Positions 7,243 through 16,088 of a stretch of 64,000 nucleotides of DNA are shown here, piece by piece. Made by a program: the position numbers and the translations under genes. This stretch comes from Rhodoferax sp. OV413 (GTDB taxonomy: Bacteria; Pseudomonadota; Gammaproteobacteria; Burkholderiales; Burkholderiaceae_C): NCBI RefSeq assembly GCF_900104385.1, contig NZ_FNJA01000001.1:904386-968385 (forward strand). Reading direction: 5' to 3'. How positions within the stretch are numbered: position 1 is the stretch's first letter; every line of letters begins with the position of its first letter. Under the pieces are notes generated by a model. It worked only from the letters and a program-made list of their open reading frames with translations. It was not told the origin of the DNA and searched no databases.

Positions 7243-8169
7243 CTAAGGCTTGTCGGCAACCACTTGCGGCGCCAGATCCACGCCGCTGAGCTTGCCGATG
7301 ATCTCGGGCAGCATGGGCACATACGACTGCCCACCACCGCCGCCCACGGCCAGCGCAAACGAGTTCTTTACCGCATTGCCCATCGGGTTCGCCACGCCAG
7401 TAGCGTCGGCCATCGATTCCAGGTAGCGCAAATCCTTGAAGGCGTTTTGCAGCGTGAACTTGTGCGCTTCCTTGTTGCCATCGAGCACATAGCCCATGAA
7501 GGTCTGGTAGAAGCCGCAGTCCATACGGCCGCCGCGGATCACCGAGTCCACGCGCTGCGGCGTGATGCCGACCGACTGCGCCACGGCCATCGCCTCCGAA
7601 TACAGCGCCGCGTAGCCCAGCGAGATGAAGTTGTTCACCAGCTTCATCCGGTGCCCGTCGCCCGGGCCGCCGATGTGCACCACCTTGCCGGCCCAGGTCG
7701 CCAGAATCAGCTGGATGCGGTCAAAGGTGGCCTGGTCGGCCCCCACCATGGTGTCCAGCGTGCCGGCCCAGGCTTCCTTCGGCGTGCGGCTCAGCGGCGC
7801 GTCCACCAGCGTGATGCCCAGCGGCGCCAGCTCGGCGGCCAAGGCCATGGTGGATGTCGGGTCGGCGGTCGAGCAGTCGACCAGCACCGAGCCCGGACGC
7901 AGGCTCTGCCCCAGGCCGTTCGGGCCGCGGATGAGGTCTTCCACGTCTTTGGAGCCGGTCACGCACAAAAACACCACCGTGGCCTGGGCCGCCAGTGCCT
8001 GCAGCGAATCGGCCTGCTGGGCGCCGCGCTGCAGCAAGTCGTCCACCGCGGCCGAGGGCTTGCGCGCATAGATCGTCAAGGGGTAACCCTTGTCCACGAT
8101 GTTCTTGGCCATGCCGTGGCCCATCAAGCCCAGGCCGATAAAGCCGATTTGTTCACGCGTCTGTTCCAT
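7243..8169 (-). CDS. NAD(P)-dependent 3-hydroxyisobutyrate/tartronate-semialdehyde-type dehydrogenase
   Basis: 308 residues from ATG 8169. The Rossmann motif IGFIGLGLMGHGMAKN is at residues 8-23. The family's substrate motif (D.PLSRTPKEAWAGTL near 120) and the catalytic-lysine region (GDGHRMKLVNNFIS near 170) are visible, where the lysine of KLVNN is the catalytic residue. Members oxidise beta-hydroxy acids such as 3-hydroxyisobutyrate or reduce tartronate semialdehyde. The usual proline-rich DAPVSGG motif is altered to DAPLSRTPKEA, so substrate is uncertain. A glycine run (VGGGGGQ) near 280 is unusual. Divergent from the GGDEF-EAL gene. Confidence 0.85.
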   Translation of the reverse strand: MEQTREQIGFIGLGLMGHGMAKNIVDKGYPLTIYARKPSAAVDDLLQRGAQQADSLQALAAQATVVFLCVTGSKDVEDLIRGPNGLGQSLRPGSVLVDCSTADPTSTMALAAELAPLGITLVDAPLSRTPKEAWAGTLDTMVGADQATFDRIQLILATWAGKVVHIGGPGDGHRMKLVNNFISLGYAALYSEAMAVAQSVGITPQRVDSVIRGGRMDCGFYQTFMGYVLDGNKEAHKFTLQNAFKDLRYLESMADATGVANPMGNAVKNSFALAVGGGGGQSYVPMLPEIIGKLSGVDLAPQVVADKP

Positions 8170-8304
8170 GTCTGCCTTTGTTGTGGGTGTTGGAGCTGAT
8201 TTGTACCCGATACAGGGCCTTGGCAGCGGCGCACGCTGCCACAATGTTCACAGGCGTAAAAATTTACAAACCATTGACGCGCGACCGCAGGCGCAGCCCA
8301 ACCG

Positions 8305-10689
8305 ATGGTAAGCACGACTGAACCCACTACCCCTGGCTTGCTCGCCCGCATGCGCCGGTCCCTGGCTCCGTACGAAGCGGATGAGCCCTTGGCGGCCAGT
8401 TTCCGGGCCAAGCAGCTGCAGGCCATGCTGCGGCTCACGCCGCTGTCCATGCTGGTCAATTTGTTCAACGCCGGCTTCCTGGTGTACCGCCTGGCCGCCC
8501 AGTCCGTGTGGCTCTGGGGTTGGCTGCTGGTGCTGCTGTTCATGGCCTACCAGGGCTTGGCCGCCTGGTACCGGGCCCAGCACCGCAACACGCGGCAAAC
8601 CGCGTCGCGCAAAGCCATGCGGCGGGCCTTCCGGCATGCGCTGAGCCTGGGCGCGCTATGGGGGGCGCTGCCGGCGCTGTTGCTGTCCAGCGTGGAGGTG
8701 CAAGACCAGCAGATGCTGATCATCATCAGCTGCGGCATGATTTGCGCGGGCGGCTTTGCGCTGGTGACGGTGCCGGCGGCGGCCATTGCCTATGTGCTGG
8801 TCATGACGGCCGGCTCCATGGTCGGGCTGCTGCGCACCAGCCTGCCGGGTGCCGAGATTTTGTTTTGCCTGTTGGTGGCCTACAGCTTGATTGTGGTGGC
8901 GTCGGTGCAGGTGATGGCCAAGTCCTATGGCTCGCGGCTGGTGGCCGAGGCCGATGCCGCGCACAAGCAGCAGATCGTTGGCCTGCTGCTGCGCGACTTT
9001 GAAGAAAACTCCAGCGACTTCCTGTGGGAGCTGGCCCCCAGCGGCCAGTTGGGCCACGCCTCCGGCCGGCTCAACCGGGCCCTGCAGTTCGACCCGCAGC
9101 AGTATGCGGCCTTCAGCCTGGTGGCGCTGATTGCGCGCACCCACCTGCAGCAGCCGTCGCGGGTGCCGGCCGACGCCGGCCACTACCTCGGCCAGCTGCA
9201 AGCCGCCTTGTCCACGCCCCTGCCGTTCCGCGACCTGCTGGTGCCGGTGGTGATTGGCGACGCGCTGCGCTGGTGGGCACTGACGGCCAAACCGGTGTGG
9301 CCCGGCAGTCCGGGCGCGCAGGGCACACCGGTAGCGCCGGGCTGGCGCGGTGTGGGCGCCGACGTCACCGACCGCAAGCATGCCGAAGACGCAATGCACC
9401 GCCTGGCCCACTTCGACGCACTGACCGGCCTGGCCAACCGCCGCCACTTCCAGCACCGCCTGCAGCAGCTGTGCGGCCACGACGGCAGCACGCCGGGCAG
9501 CGCTGCGCTGCTGTGCATCGACATGGACAACTTCAAGCGGGTCAACGACGCCTACGGCCATGCCAACGGCGACCTGCTGCTGAAAGCCGTGGCCCAGCGC
9601 ATGACCAGCACCATCCGCGGCCGCGACCTGGTGGCCCGGCTCGGCGGCGACGAGTTCGCCATCCTGCTCGACGGCGTGACCGAGGTGGACGAAGCCCGCT
9701 GCTTTGCCACCCGGCTGATGCAGGCCATCGAGCAGCCCTGCGACCTGTCGGGCATCAGCTTCACGCCGCATACCAGCATGGGCATCGCCTTCTTGCCGCG
9801 TGACGGCCAGCAGCCCGACGAGATCCTGCACCATGCCGACCTGGCGCTGTACGAAGCCAAGGCGCGGGGCCGCCGGCAGGCGCAGTTTTTCTCCATGGCG
9901 ATGGACGAAAAAGCCCAGCGCCGCATCGCGCTGGAAGACGGCTTGCGCCAGGCCCTAGCCCAGCACGCCATGCACCTGGTCTATCAGCCGCAGATCTCGC
10001 TGCGCACGCACCAGATCACCGGGGTCGAGGCCTTGCTGCGCTGGTCCAGCCCGCGCTTCGGCAATGTGTCGCCGGCCGAATTCATCCCGGTGGCCGAAGA
10101 AGCCGGCTTGATCCGCGACATCGGCCTATGGGTGCTGGAAACCGCCTGCACCGCCGCCCACCAGCTACCGGCCGGGCTGCTGGTGGCCGTCAATCTGTCG
10201 GCCTGCCAGTTCGACGACGAGCTGCTGGTCGACAAGATCCTGGAGGTGGTGGCACGCAGCGGCCTGCCGGCCGAGCGGCTGGAGCTGGAGATTACCGAAT
10301 CGGTGTTCCTGAAGGACACCGAAGACGTGCTGACCGCCCTGCACCGCCTGCGCGCAGCCGGCATCCGCATTGCGCTGGACGACTTTGGCGTCGGCTATTC
10401 GTCGCTGGCCTATCTGCGCAGCTTTCCATTCGACAAGCTGAAGATCGACCGCTCGTTCGTGATGGCCATCCTGCAAAGCGCCGAGTCGCAAGCCATCGTG
10501 CGCTCGGTGATCGACCTGGCCAGCGCGCTGCACATGGAAACCACGGCCGAAGGCATTGAGACCGCCGAGCAGGCCGCCCTGCTGACCCAGCTGGCCTGCA
10601 CCACCGGCCAGGGCTTCCACTTTGCGCGCCCGCTGCCGTTGGAGGCCGCCACGGCCTTTGCCGCAACCCACCTGGCGCCCGGCGCCTAA
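8305..10689 (+). CDS. Membrane GGDEF-EAL cyclic-di-GMP protein
   Basis: 794 residues. The N-terminal 210 residues contain about five hydrophobic segments (for example near 46-62, 68-86, 113-130, 136-150, 154-200) and look like a membrane sensor module. A short PAS-like region follows, then a GGDEF domain with an intact GGDEF motif near 447 (RLGGDEFAILL) and the DALTGLANRR start near 370. The EAL domain has GVEALLRW near 575, DDFGVGYSSLAYL and KIDRSFV, all hallmarks of an active phosphodiesterase. Both halves look catalytically competent, so net activity cannot be told from sequence. It starts just downstream of the divergent dehydrogenase promoter and is probably monocistronic. Confidence 0.93.
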   Translation: MVSTTEPTTPGLLARMRRSLAPYEADEPLAASFRAKQLQAMLRLTPLSMLVNLFNAGFLVYRLAAQSVWLWGWLLVLLFMAYQGLAAWYRAQHRNTRQTASRKAMRRAFRHALSLGALWGALPALLLSSVEVQDQQMLIIISCGMICAGGFALVTVPAAAIAYVLVMTAGSMVGLLRTSLPGAEILFCLLVAYSLIVVASVQVMAKSYGSRLVAEADAAHKQQIVGLLLRDFEENSSDFLWELAPSGQLGHASGRLNRALQFDPQQYAAFSLVALIARTHLQQPSRVPADAGHYLGQLQAALSTPLPFRDLLVPVVIGDALRWWALTAKPVWPGSPGAQGTPVAPGWRGVGADVTDRKHAEDAMHRLAHFDALTGLANRRHFQHRLQQLCGHDGSTPGSAALLCIDMDNFKRVNDAYGHANGDLLLKAVAQRMTSTIRGRDLVARLGGDEFAILLDGVTEVDEARCFATRLMQAIEQPCDLSGISFTPHTSMGIAFLPRDGQQPDEILHHADLALYEAKARGRRQAQFFSMAMDEKAQRRIALEDGLRQALAQHAMHLVYQPQISLRTHQITGVEALLRWSSPRFGNVSPAEFIPVAEEAGLIRDIGLWVLETACTAAHQLPAGLLVAVNLSACQFDDELLVDKILEVVARSGLPAERLELEITESVFLKDTEDVLTALHRLRAAGIRIALDDFGVGYSSLAYLRSFPFDKLKIDRSFVMAILQSAESQAIVRSVIDLASALHMETTAEGIETAEQAALLTQLACTTGQGFHFARPLPLEAATAFAATHLAPGA

Positions 10690-10702
10690 ACCTGCAAAGC
10701 GT

Positions 10703-11686
10703 TTACCAGCGCTGGTGCACCAGCGGCTTGGCGTAGCGGGCGTAGACGTCGGCCAGCGCCTGCATCGTCGCGTCGCCCAGCGGCGGCAAGTCGGCCGCGG
10801 CCACGTTGTCGGCCACCTGCGATGCACGCTTGCCGCCGGGAATCGAGCAGGTGACGGCCGGGTGCATCTGGATCCAGCGCAGCGCCATCTGCGCCATGCT
10901 CTGGCCTGCCGGCACCAGCGGCCGCATGGCGTCTACCGCCTGCAGGCCTACGCTGTAGTCCAGGCCGGAGAAGGTTTCGCCCTTGTCAAAAGCCGCGCCT
11001 TCGCGGTTGAACTGGCGGTGGTCGTCCGGGGCAAAGCTGCTGTCGGCCGTCATCTTGCCGCTGAGCAGGCCGCTGGACAGCGGCAGCCGCGCCAGCACGC
11101 CCACGCCGCGCTTCTGCGTCTGCTCGAACAGCAGCTCGGCCGGGCGTTGGCGGAACAGGTTGTAGATGATCTGCACCGACTGCACGCCAGGGTATTCGAT
11201 GGCCTTCAGCGCCTCTTCGACCTTCTCCACGCTCACGCCGTAGTGGCGCAGCTTGCCGGCTTTTTGCAGATCGTCGAGCACGCCAAACACCTCGGGCATG
11301 TAGAACACCTCGGTCGGCGGACAGTGCAGCTGCAGCAAGTCGAGTGCATCGGTATGCAGGTTCACCAGGCTGCGTTCGACGAAGGCGGTGATGTTTTCGC
11401 GGTTGTAGCCGCCAGCCACGTGCGGGCTCAGGCGGCGCCCGGCCTTGGTGGCGATGTAGAAGGGCTCGCTGCGTTCGCGCCGCAGCTGGGCCAGCAGGCG
11501 CTCGCTGCGGCCGTCGCCGTACACGTCGGCGCTGTCAAAGAAGTTCACGCCCAGGTCTAGCGCGCGGTGCAGCGCACCCATGGACTCAGCGTCATCGGTC
11601 TCGCCCCAGGTGCCACCAATGGCCCAGGCGCCGAAGCTGACGGTCGAGATATTCCAGCCAGTGCGGCCAAGCGGGCGGTATTGCAA
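10703..11686 (-). CDS. Aldo/keto reductase
   Basis: 327 residues. The best start is TTG at 11686 (LQYRPLGRTGWNISTVSFGA), preceded by AGGAG at 11694-11698 with 7-base spacing; the frame is open to 11785 but that part is not family-like. Family features: FGAWAIGG, FDSADVYGDGRSERLL (catalytic Asp and Tyr), ATKAGRR (Lys), LLQLHCPP (His) and VGVLARLPLSSGLLSGK. It would reduce aldehydes or ketones with NADPH; related proteins are often annotated as L-fucose/D-arabinose dehydrogenase-like, but the substrate is not evident. It converges with the GGDEF-EAL gene, leaving only 13 bases between stops. Confidence 0.88.
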   Translation of the reverse strand: MQYRPLGRTGWNISTVSFGAWAIGGTWGETDDAESMGALHRALDLGVNFFDSADVYGDGRSERLLAQLRRERSEPFYIATKAGRRLSPHVAGGYNRENITAFVERSLVNLHTDALDLLQLHCPPTEVFYMPEVFGVLDDLQKAGKLRHYGVSVEKVEEALKAIEYPGVQSVQIIYNLFRQRPAELLFEQTQKRGVGVLARLPLSSGLLSGKMTADSSFAPDDHRQFNREGAAFDKGETFSGLDYSVGLQAVDAMRPLVPAGQSMAQMALRWIQMHPAVTCSIPGGKRASQVADNVAAADLPPLGDATMQALADVYARYAKPLVHQRW

Positions 11687-11756
11687 AGCAGGTCTCCTAT
11701 GGTTTTTGGAGCGGCAAGTATCGCACCGCTGGCGATTTAGTGCATCGCACCAACAA

Positions 11757-11821
11757 TCTAAATAAAACATGGCCACAGCGCACATTCCACCTGCGCAAGC
11801 AGCTATTTATTCAATAGCAAG
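11757..11821 (-). repeat. Palindromic intergenic repeat, copy 5
   Basis: Reverse orientation: AATAAAACATGGCCACAGCG, stem GCGCA..TGCGC, then AAGCAGCTATTTATTCAATAGCAA with a perfect GCTATTTATTCAATAGC arm. It lies between two divergently transcribed units, so here it is not at a gene end. Confidence 0.88.
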
Positions 11822-11963
11822 TAAAGCCACAAAGCTGTGTGCGTTAGCGCACAGACCGGCGCGCGGCGGCAAATCTACATTGGATTTACAGCCCCCCGCA
11901 TCGGCGGTGCAAGCACGATGAACCGGCAGGCCCAGCCCCCGCTGCACGGCACAAGGAAACGGT

Positions 11964-12674
11964 ATGAAGACCATTGGAATCTCACCCTCGCGGCGCAGTT
12001 TTTTGCGCAGCGCCGGCAAGACGGCACCGGCCGTCATCGCCATTGGTGCCACCCTCGGCGGCGCGGTCGGGCTGGCGGTGTCGCAGACCTCCGGCGGCAG
12101 TGCCGACAGCTACACGCCCAGCTATTTCGACGCGCAGGAATGGACGCTGCTGTCGGCCCTGGTGCAGCGGCTGATTCCACCCGGCAGCGACGGCCCCAGC
12201 GCAGTAGAAGCCGGCGTGCCCGAGTTCATCGACAGGCAGATGGGCCAGCCCTACGGCCACGGTGCACTGTGGTTCATGCAGGCGCCGTTTGTGCCTACGG
12301 CTGCCGAAGAGTTTGGCTACCAGCTGGTGCAAAGCCCACGCGCGCTGTACCGCCAGGCATTGGCGGCGCTGGCACAAGCCGTGCAGCAACAGCACGGCAA
12401 GCCCTTCACCGAGTTGGCCCCGGCGGATCAGGACGCGGTGCTCACCGCGCTGGAAGCCGGCAAGCTGGCCATAGGCACGGTGCCGCCCAAGGCCTTCTTC
12501 TCGCAGCTGCTGACCAACACCCGCGAAGGCTACTTCTGCGATCCCAAGCATGGCGGCAACAAGGACATGGCGGCCTGGAAGATGATCGGCTTTCCAGGGG
12601 CCCGTGGCGACTACATCGACTGGGTCGACCAGTACGCCACCAAGTACCCGCTGCCACCGGTGTCCAGTTCGTAA
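11964..12674 (+). CDS. TAT-exported gluconate 2-dehydrogenase subunit 3-like protein
   Basis: 236 residues. The N-terminus has a twin-arginine signal (SRRSFLRS near 9-16) and a hydrophobic stretch ending around residue 40 (AVGLAVSQT), so it is carried folded to the periplasm, presumably hitch-hiking the flavin subunit, which has no signal of its own. The middle part (WTLLSALVQRLIPPGSDGPS and AGVPEFIDRQM) is the signature of the small subunit of membrane-bound FAD dehydrogenases. It contributes to maturation and stability of the catalytic subunit. The gene is 3 bases upstream of the GMC gene and heads the operon; AAGGAAA is a plausible ribosome site. Confidence 0.9.
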   Translation: MKTIGISPSRRSFLRSAGKTAPAVIAIGATLGGAVGLAVSQTSGGSADSYTPSYFDAQEWTLLSALVQRLIPPGSDGPSAVEAGVPEFIDRQMGQPYGHGALWFMQAPFVPTAAEEFGYQLVQSPRALYRQALAALAQAVQQQHGKPFTELAPADQDAVLTALEAGKLAIGTVPPKAFFSQLLTNTREGYFCDPKHGGNKDMAAWKMIGFPGARGDYIDWVDQYATKYPLPPVSSS

Positions 12675-12677
12675 GCC

Positions 12678-14459
12678 ATGAGCGATACCGTCAAGAAACC
12701 CGCGGTCGATGTCGTCATCGTCGGCTTTGGCTGGACCGGCGCCATCATGGCCAAAGAACTCACCGAGGCCGGCCTGAAAGTCGTGGCCCTGGAGCGCGGC
12801 CCGTACCGCGACACCTACCCCGACGGCATCTACCCCACCACGCTGGACGAGCTGACTTTTGTGCAGCGCGGCAAGCTGTTCCAGAACATGGCGAAGAGCT
12901 CGTTCACCTTTCGCCACGGCGTGGCCGATGTGGCCGTGCCGTACCGGCAGATCGGCGCCTTCAAACCCGGCGAAGGCGTGGGCGGCGCCGGCCTGCACTG
13001 GTCGGGCCAGCACTGGCGCGTCACGCCCGAAGAGCTGCAACTGAAGACCCATTACACCCAGCGCTACGGCAAGAACTTCATCCCTGACGGCATGACGATC
13101 CAGGACTTCGGCGTCAGCTACGCCGAGCTGGAGCCGCACTTCGACTTTGTCGAGAAAGTCTTTGGCACATCCGGCCGCGCCTACAAGGTCAAGGGCCAGG
13201 TGGTCGGCGATGGCAATGTGTTCGAGGCCGACCGCTCGGACCACTTCCCGCTGCCGCCGCAAAAAGTGCCGTACACCGCCAGCCTGTTCATGAAGGCGGC
13301 CAAAGAGGTGGGCCTGCACCCCTTCATCGGCGCCTCGTCGAACGCCTCCGGCCCGTACACGAATCCCTACGGCTGCCAGATGGGGCCGTGCAATTTCTGC
13401 GGCTTCTGCTCGGGCTTTGCCTGCTACAACTATTCCAAGGCCTCGCCGAATGTGAACATCATGCCGGCGCTGCGGCAGGTGGCGAACTTTGAGCTGCGCG
13501 CCGACGCGAATGTGCTGCGCATCAACCTGGATGCCGGCGGCAAGCGCGCCACCGGCGTCACCTATGTGGACAGCGCCGGCAAGAGCTTCGAGCAGCCGGC
13601 CGACCTGGTGATCGCCAGCACCTTTGCCTACAACAACGCCCGGCTGTTTTTGCTGTCCGGCATCGGCAAGCCTTACGACCCGGTGAGCGGCGAAGGCGTG
13701 GTGGGCCGCAACATCGCCTACCAAATGATGTCCACGGTGCAGATGTTCTTCCCGCCCGGCACCAACACCAACCCCTTCATCGGCGCCGGCGGCACCGGCG
13801 TGGCGGTGGACGACTACAACGCCGACAACTTCGACCACGGCCCGCTGGGCTTTGTCGGCGGCGCGCCCGCCTGGTGCAACCCGGCCGGGGTGAAGCCCAT
13901 CGGCGGCATACCGGTACCCACCGGCACGCCGAACTGGGGTGCCGACTGGAAGAAAGCGGTGAAAGACAACTACCTGAACACCGTGTCCTTCGACGTGCAC
14001 GGCGCCAACATGGTCTACCGCGACTGCTATGTCGATCTGGACCCGACCTACACCGACCACTACGGCCAGGCGCTGATGCGCTTCACCTTCGACTGGAAGG
14101 ACAACGACATCAAGATGAGCCGCTACGTTACCGGCGAGATGTTGAAGGTGGCCAAGGCCATGAACCCGCAGTCCATCAAGGTTAGCCAGAAGAACTTTGG
14201 CGACCACCTGGACCTGCGCGCCTACCAGACCACCCACTGGGCCGGCGGCGTCGCCATGGGCGAAGACCGCAGCACCAGCGTGCTGAACCGCTATCTGCAA
14301 AGCTGGGACGTGCCGAATGTGTTTGCCGTCGGCTCCGGCGTGTTCCCGGTCGGCATAGGCTACAACCCGACCGGCCTGGCCACCGCGCTGACCTACTGGG
14401 CCGCGAAAGCGATCCGCGAGCAGTACCTGAAAGACCCCCGCCCGCTGGTGGACGCATGA
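12678..14459 (+). CDS. GMC-family flavoprotein dehydrogenase, catalytic subunit
   Basis: 593 residues. The FAD-binding motif (VIVGFGWTGAIMAKEL) lies at about 12-27 and the C-terminal GMC signature (WDVPNVFAVGSGVFPVG, then YNPTGLATALTYWAAKAI) closes the protein. His in THWAGGVAMG and Asn in YNPTG are candidate catalytic residues. A cysteine cluster at 233, 238, 241, 244 and 249 resembles the 3Fe-4S ligand region of FAD-dependent glucose dehydrogenases, giving an electron route to the cytochrome. Gene order with the subunit-3 and cytochrome genes matches gluconate/2-keto-gluconate/sorbitol dehydrogenase complexes. The sugar or alcohol substrate cannot be read from sequence. Confidence 0.92.
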   Translation: MSDTVKKPAVDVVIVGFGWTGAIMAKELTEAGLKVVALERGPYRDTYPDGIYPTTLDELTFVQRGKLFQNMAKSSFTFRHGVADVAVPYRQIGAFKPGEGVGGAGLHWSGQHWRVTPEELQLKTHYTQRYGKNFIPDGMTIQDFGVSYAELEPHFDFVEKVFGTSGRAYKVKGQVVGDGNVFEADRSDHFPLPPQKVPYTASLFMKAAKEVGLHPFIGASSNASGPYTNPYGCQMGPCNFCGFCSGFACYNYSKASPNVNIMPALRQVANFELRADANVLRINLDAGGKRATGVTYVDSAGKSFEQPADLVIASTFAYNNARLFLLSGIGKPYDPVSGEGVVGRNIAYQMMSTVQMFFPPGTNTNPFIGAGGTGVAVDDYNADNFDHGPLGFVGGAPAWCNPAGVKPIGGIPVPTGTPNWGADWKKAVKDNYLNTVSFDVHGANMVYRDCYVDLDPTYTDHYGQALMRFTFDWKDNDIKMSRYVTGEMLKVAKAMNPQSIKVSQKNFGDHLDLRAYQTTHWAGGVAMGEDRSTSVLNRYLQSWDVPNVFAVGSGVFPVGIGYNPTGLATALTYWAAKAIREQYLKDPRPLVDA

Positions 14460-15844
14460 TGGCCCGCCCCACCCTGCTTATTGCCGCCGCGCTGGCCTTG
14501 GCATGCATTGCCGGCGGTGCGCTGGCCGACGGTCCCGCCGCGGCCCCGGTCGATGCCCAACTGGTCGCCAAGGGCGCCTACCTGGCCCGCGCCGGCGACT
14601 GCGTGGCCTGCCATACGGCGCCCCAGGGCAAGCCCTTCGCCGGCGGCCTGCCCATGGCCACGCCGGTTGGCGCCGTCTACTCCACCAATATCACGCCGGA
14701 CAAGGGGGCCGGCATCGGCGACTGGAGTTTTGAGGACTTCGCCAAGCTGATGCGCACCGGCGTCACGAAGGCCGGCTACACCGTGTACCCGGCCATGCCC
14801 TACCCCTCGTTCTCGCGCCTGGGCGAAGACGACCTGCAGGCGCTGTATGCGTACTTCATGCAAGGCGTGCCGCCCGACCCCACGCCGAACAAAAAGGCCG
14901 ACATCCCCTGGCCGCTATCGATGCGCTTCCCGTTGGCGCTGTGGCGCATGGTGTTTGGGCCTGCACCGCTGCCCATGGCCGTGCCGGCCGACGCCCAGCC
15001 CACGCTGCTGCGCGGCGCCTACCTGGTGCAAGGCCTGGGCCATTGCGGCGCCTGCCACACGCCGCGTGGCGTGGCGTTCCAGGAGAAAGCCCTGACCGCC
15101 ACCAACAACAGCGTGTACCTGGCCGGCGGCGGCAGCATCGACGGCTGGACCGTGCCCTCACTGCGCAACACCCACGGCGGCGGCCTCGCGCAGTGGAGCA
15201 AGGAAGACATCGTGGAATTCCTGCAGACTGGGCGCAACCAGCGCAGCGCGTCCTTTGGCGGCATGAGCGATGTGGTCGCGCATTCCACCCAGTACCTGAC
15301 CGCGACCGACCTGGGCAGCATCGCCCTGTTCCTGAAGTCGCTGCCCGACGGCGCCAAGGTGCCGCCACCCTACATGCCCGACCCCAAGGTCGGCCAGGCG
15401 CTGCGCGCCGGCGTGGTCAACAGCCGCGGCGCCCAGGTGTATCTGGACCGCTGCGCCGGCTGCCACCGCTCCGACGGCCAGGGCAATGGCAAGGCCTTCC
15501 CGGCCCTGGCCGGCAACGCCGTGCTGCAAACCAGCGACCCCACATCGGGCATCAAGATCGTGCTGTCCGGCAGCGCTGTGCCCAGCACGATGAAGGCACC
15601 GTCATCACTGACCATGGCGCCTTACGCCAGCCTGCTGAGTGATGCCGACATTGCGGAAGTCGTCAGCTTCATCCAGACCAGTTGGGGCAACCAGGGCGGA
15701 ACCGCCACCGCCAGCCAGGTGGCGAAATTGCGCAAGAGTTCGCCAGCGGTGCAGCCTATGACGGCGGCAGCGTTTGCGGCGGGGCGGGTGGTGGCTAGTC
15801 CGTTGGCGCCGATGCCGGGGGCGAGTGCGGCGGGGAAGCCTTAG
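14456..15844 (+). CDS. Triheme cytochrome c subunit of the GMC dehydrogenase
   Basis: 462 residues with a signal peptide (cleavage near AGGALA, residue 23). Three CxxCH heme sites are present: CVACH at 49, CGACH at 197 and CAGCH at 333, the pattern of the cytochrome subunit of membrane alcohol and gluconate dehydrogenases. It accepts electrons from the flavin subunit and passes them to quinone or the respiratory chain. The ATG overlaps the preceding stop by 4 bases. The C-terminus has an Ala/Gly/Pro-rich tail instead of an obvious amphipathic helix. The downstream repeat at 15852 probably ends the operon. Confidence 0.93.
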   Translation: MMARPTLLIAAALALACIAGGALADGPAAAPVDAQLVAKGAYLARAGDCVACHTAPQGKPFAGGLPMATPVGAVYSTNITPDKGAGIGDWSFEDFAKLMRTGVTKAGYTVYPAMPYPSFSRLGEDDLQALYAYFMQGVPPDPTPNKKADIPWPLSMRFPLALWRMVFGPAPLPMAVPADAQPTLLRGAYLVQGLGHCGACHTPRGVAFQEKALTATNNSVYLAGGGSIDGWTVPSLRNTHGGGLAQWSKEDIVEFLQTGRNQRSASFGGMSDVVAHSTQYLTATDLGSIALFLKSLPDGAKVPPPYMPDPKVGQALRAGVVNSRGAQVYLDRCAGCHRSDGQGNGKAFPALAGNAVLQTSDPTSGIKIVLSGSAVPSTMKAPSSLTMAPYASLLSDADIAEVVSFIQTSWGNQGGTATASQVAKLRKSSPAVQPMTAAAFAAGRVVASPLAPMPGASAAGKP

Positions 15845-15851
15845 GGGTTTG

Positions 15852-15911
15852 AGGAAACTGAGCTCTAGCCTATGTTGTTCTTGCGGCAGTAGCTATATAT
15901 TGAATAGCAGA
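15852..15911 (-). repeat. Palindromic intergenic repeat, copy 6 (diverged)
   Basis: Reverse orientation: GAAACTGAGCTCTAGCC, weak stem, then GCAGTAGCTATATATTGAATAGCAG. The inner stem is poorly conserved; the GCTATATATTGAATAGC arm is clear. Confidence 0.75.
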
Positions 15912-15972
15912 ACACTGTTTGACAAGGCAGCGGGACGGGTATTTTCTCCGTCGGGTGTCGAACCTCTTAGAG

Positions 15973-15997
15973 TTAGAGCAGCGGACTCTTAATCCGC
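15973..15997 (+). pseudogene. tRNA-Lys(CTT)-like fragment
   Basis: Bases 15973-15997 reproduce the D-arm 3' side and a perfect anticodon arm: GCGGA, loop CTCTTAA, TCCGC, which would place CTT in the anticodon. The flanks do not form an acceptor stem, and no GGTTCGAATCC-type T-arm follows, so no complete tRNA can be folded. I read it as a remnant of a tRNA-Lys gene next to a foreign-looking gene. It could also be chance similarity. Confidence 0.45.
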
Positions 15998-16088
15998 AAC
16001 TTTATGACTAACGTCCAACTCCAATAGAGCATAAAAACTCATTGAAAAATTCTCATCGATACACTTCATCGCATTCCAAGGAGAAGTG

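Noticed and set aside
11982-14300. Long antisense frame (772 codons) opposite the GMC operon
   Set aside because: High-GC codon bias leaves the complementary frame open; the translation is low-complexity His/Val/Ala/Gly with no family features.
15954-16026. Complete tRNA-Lys gene
   Set aside because: Only the D-arm 3' side and anticodon arm match; acceptor stem, T-arm and CCA are missing.
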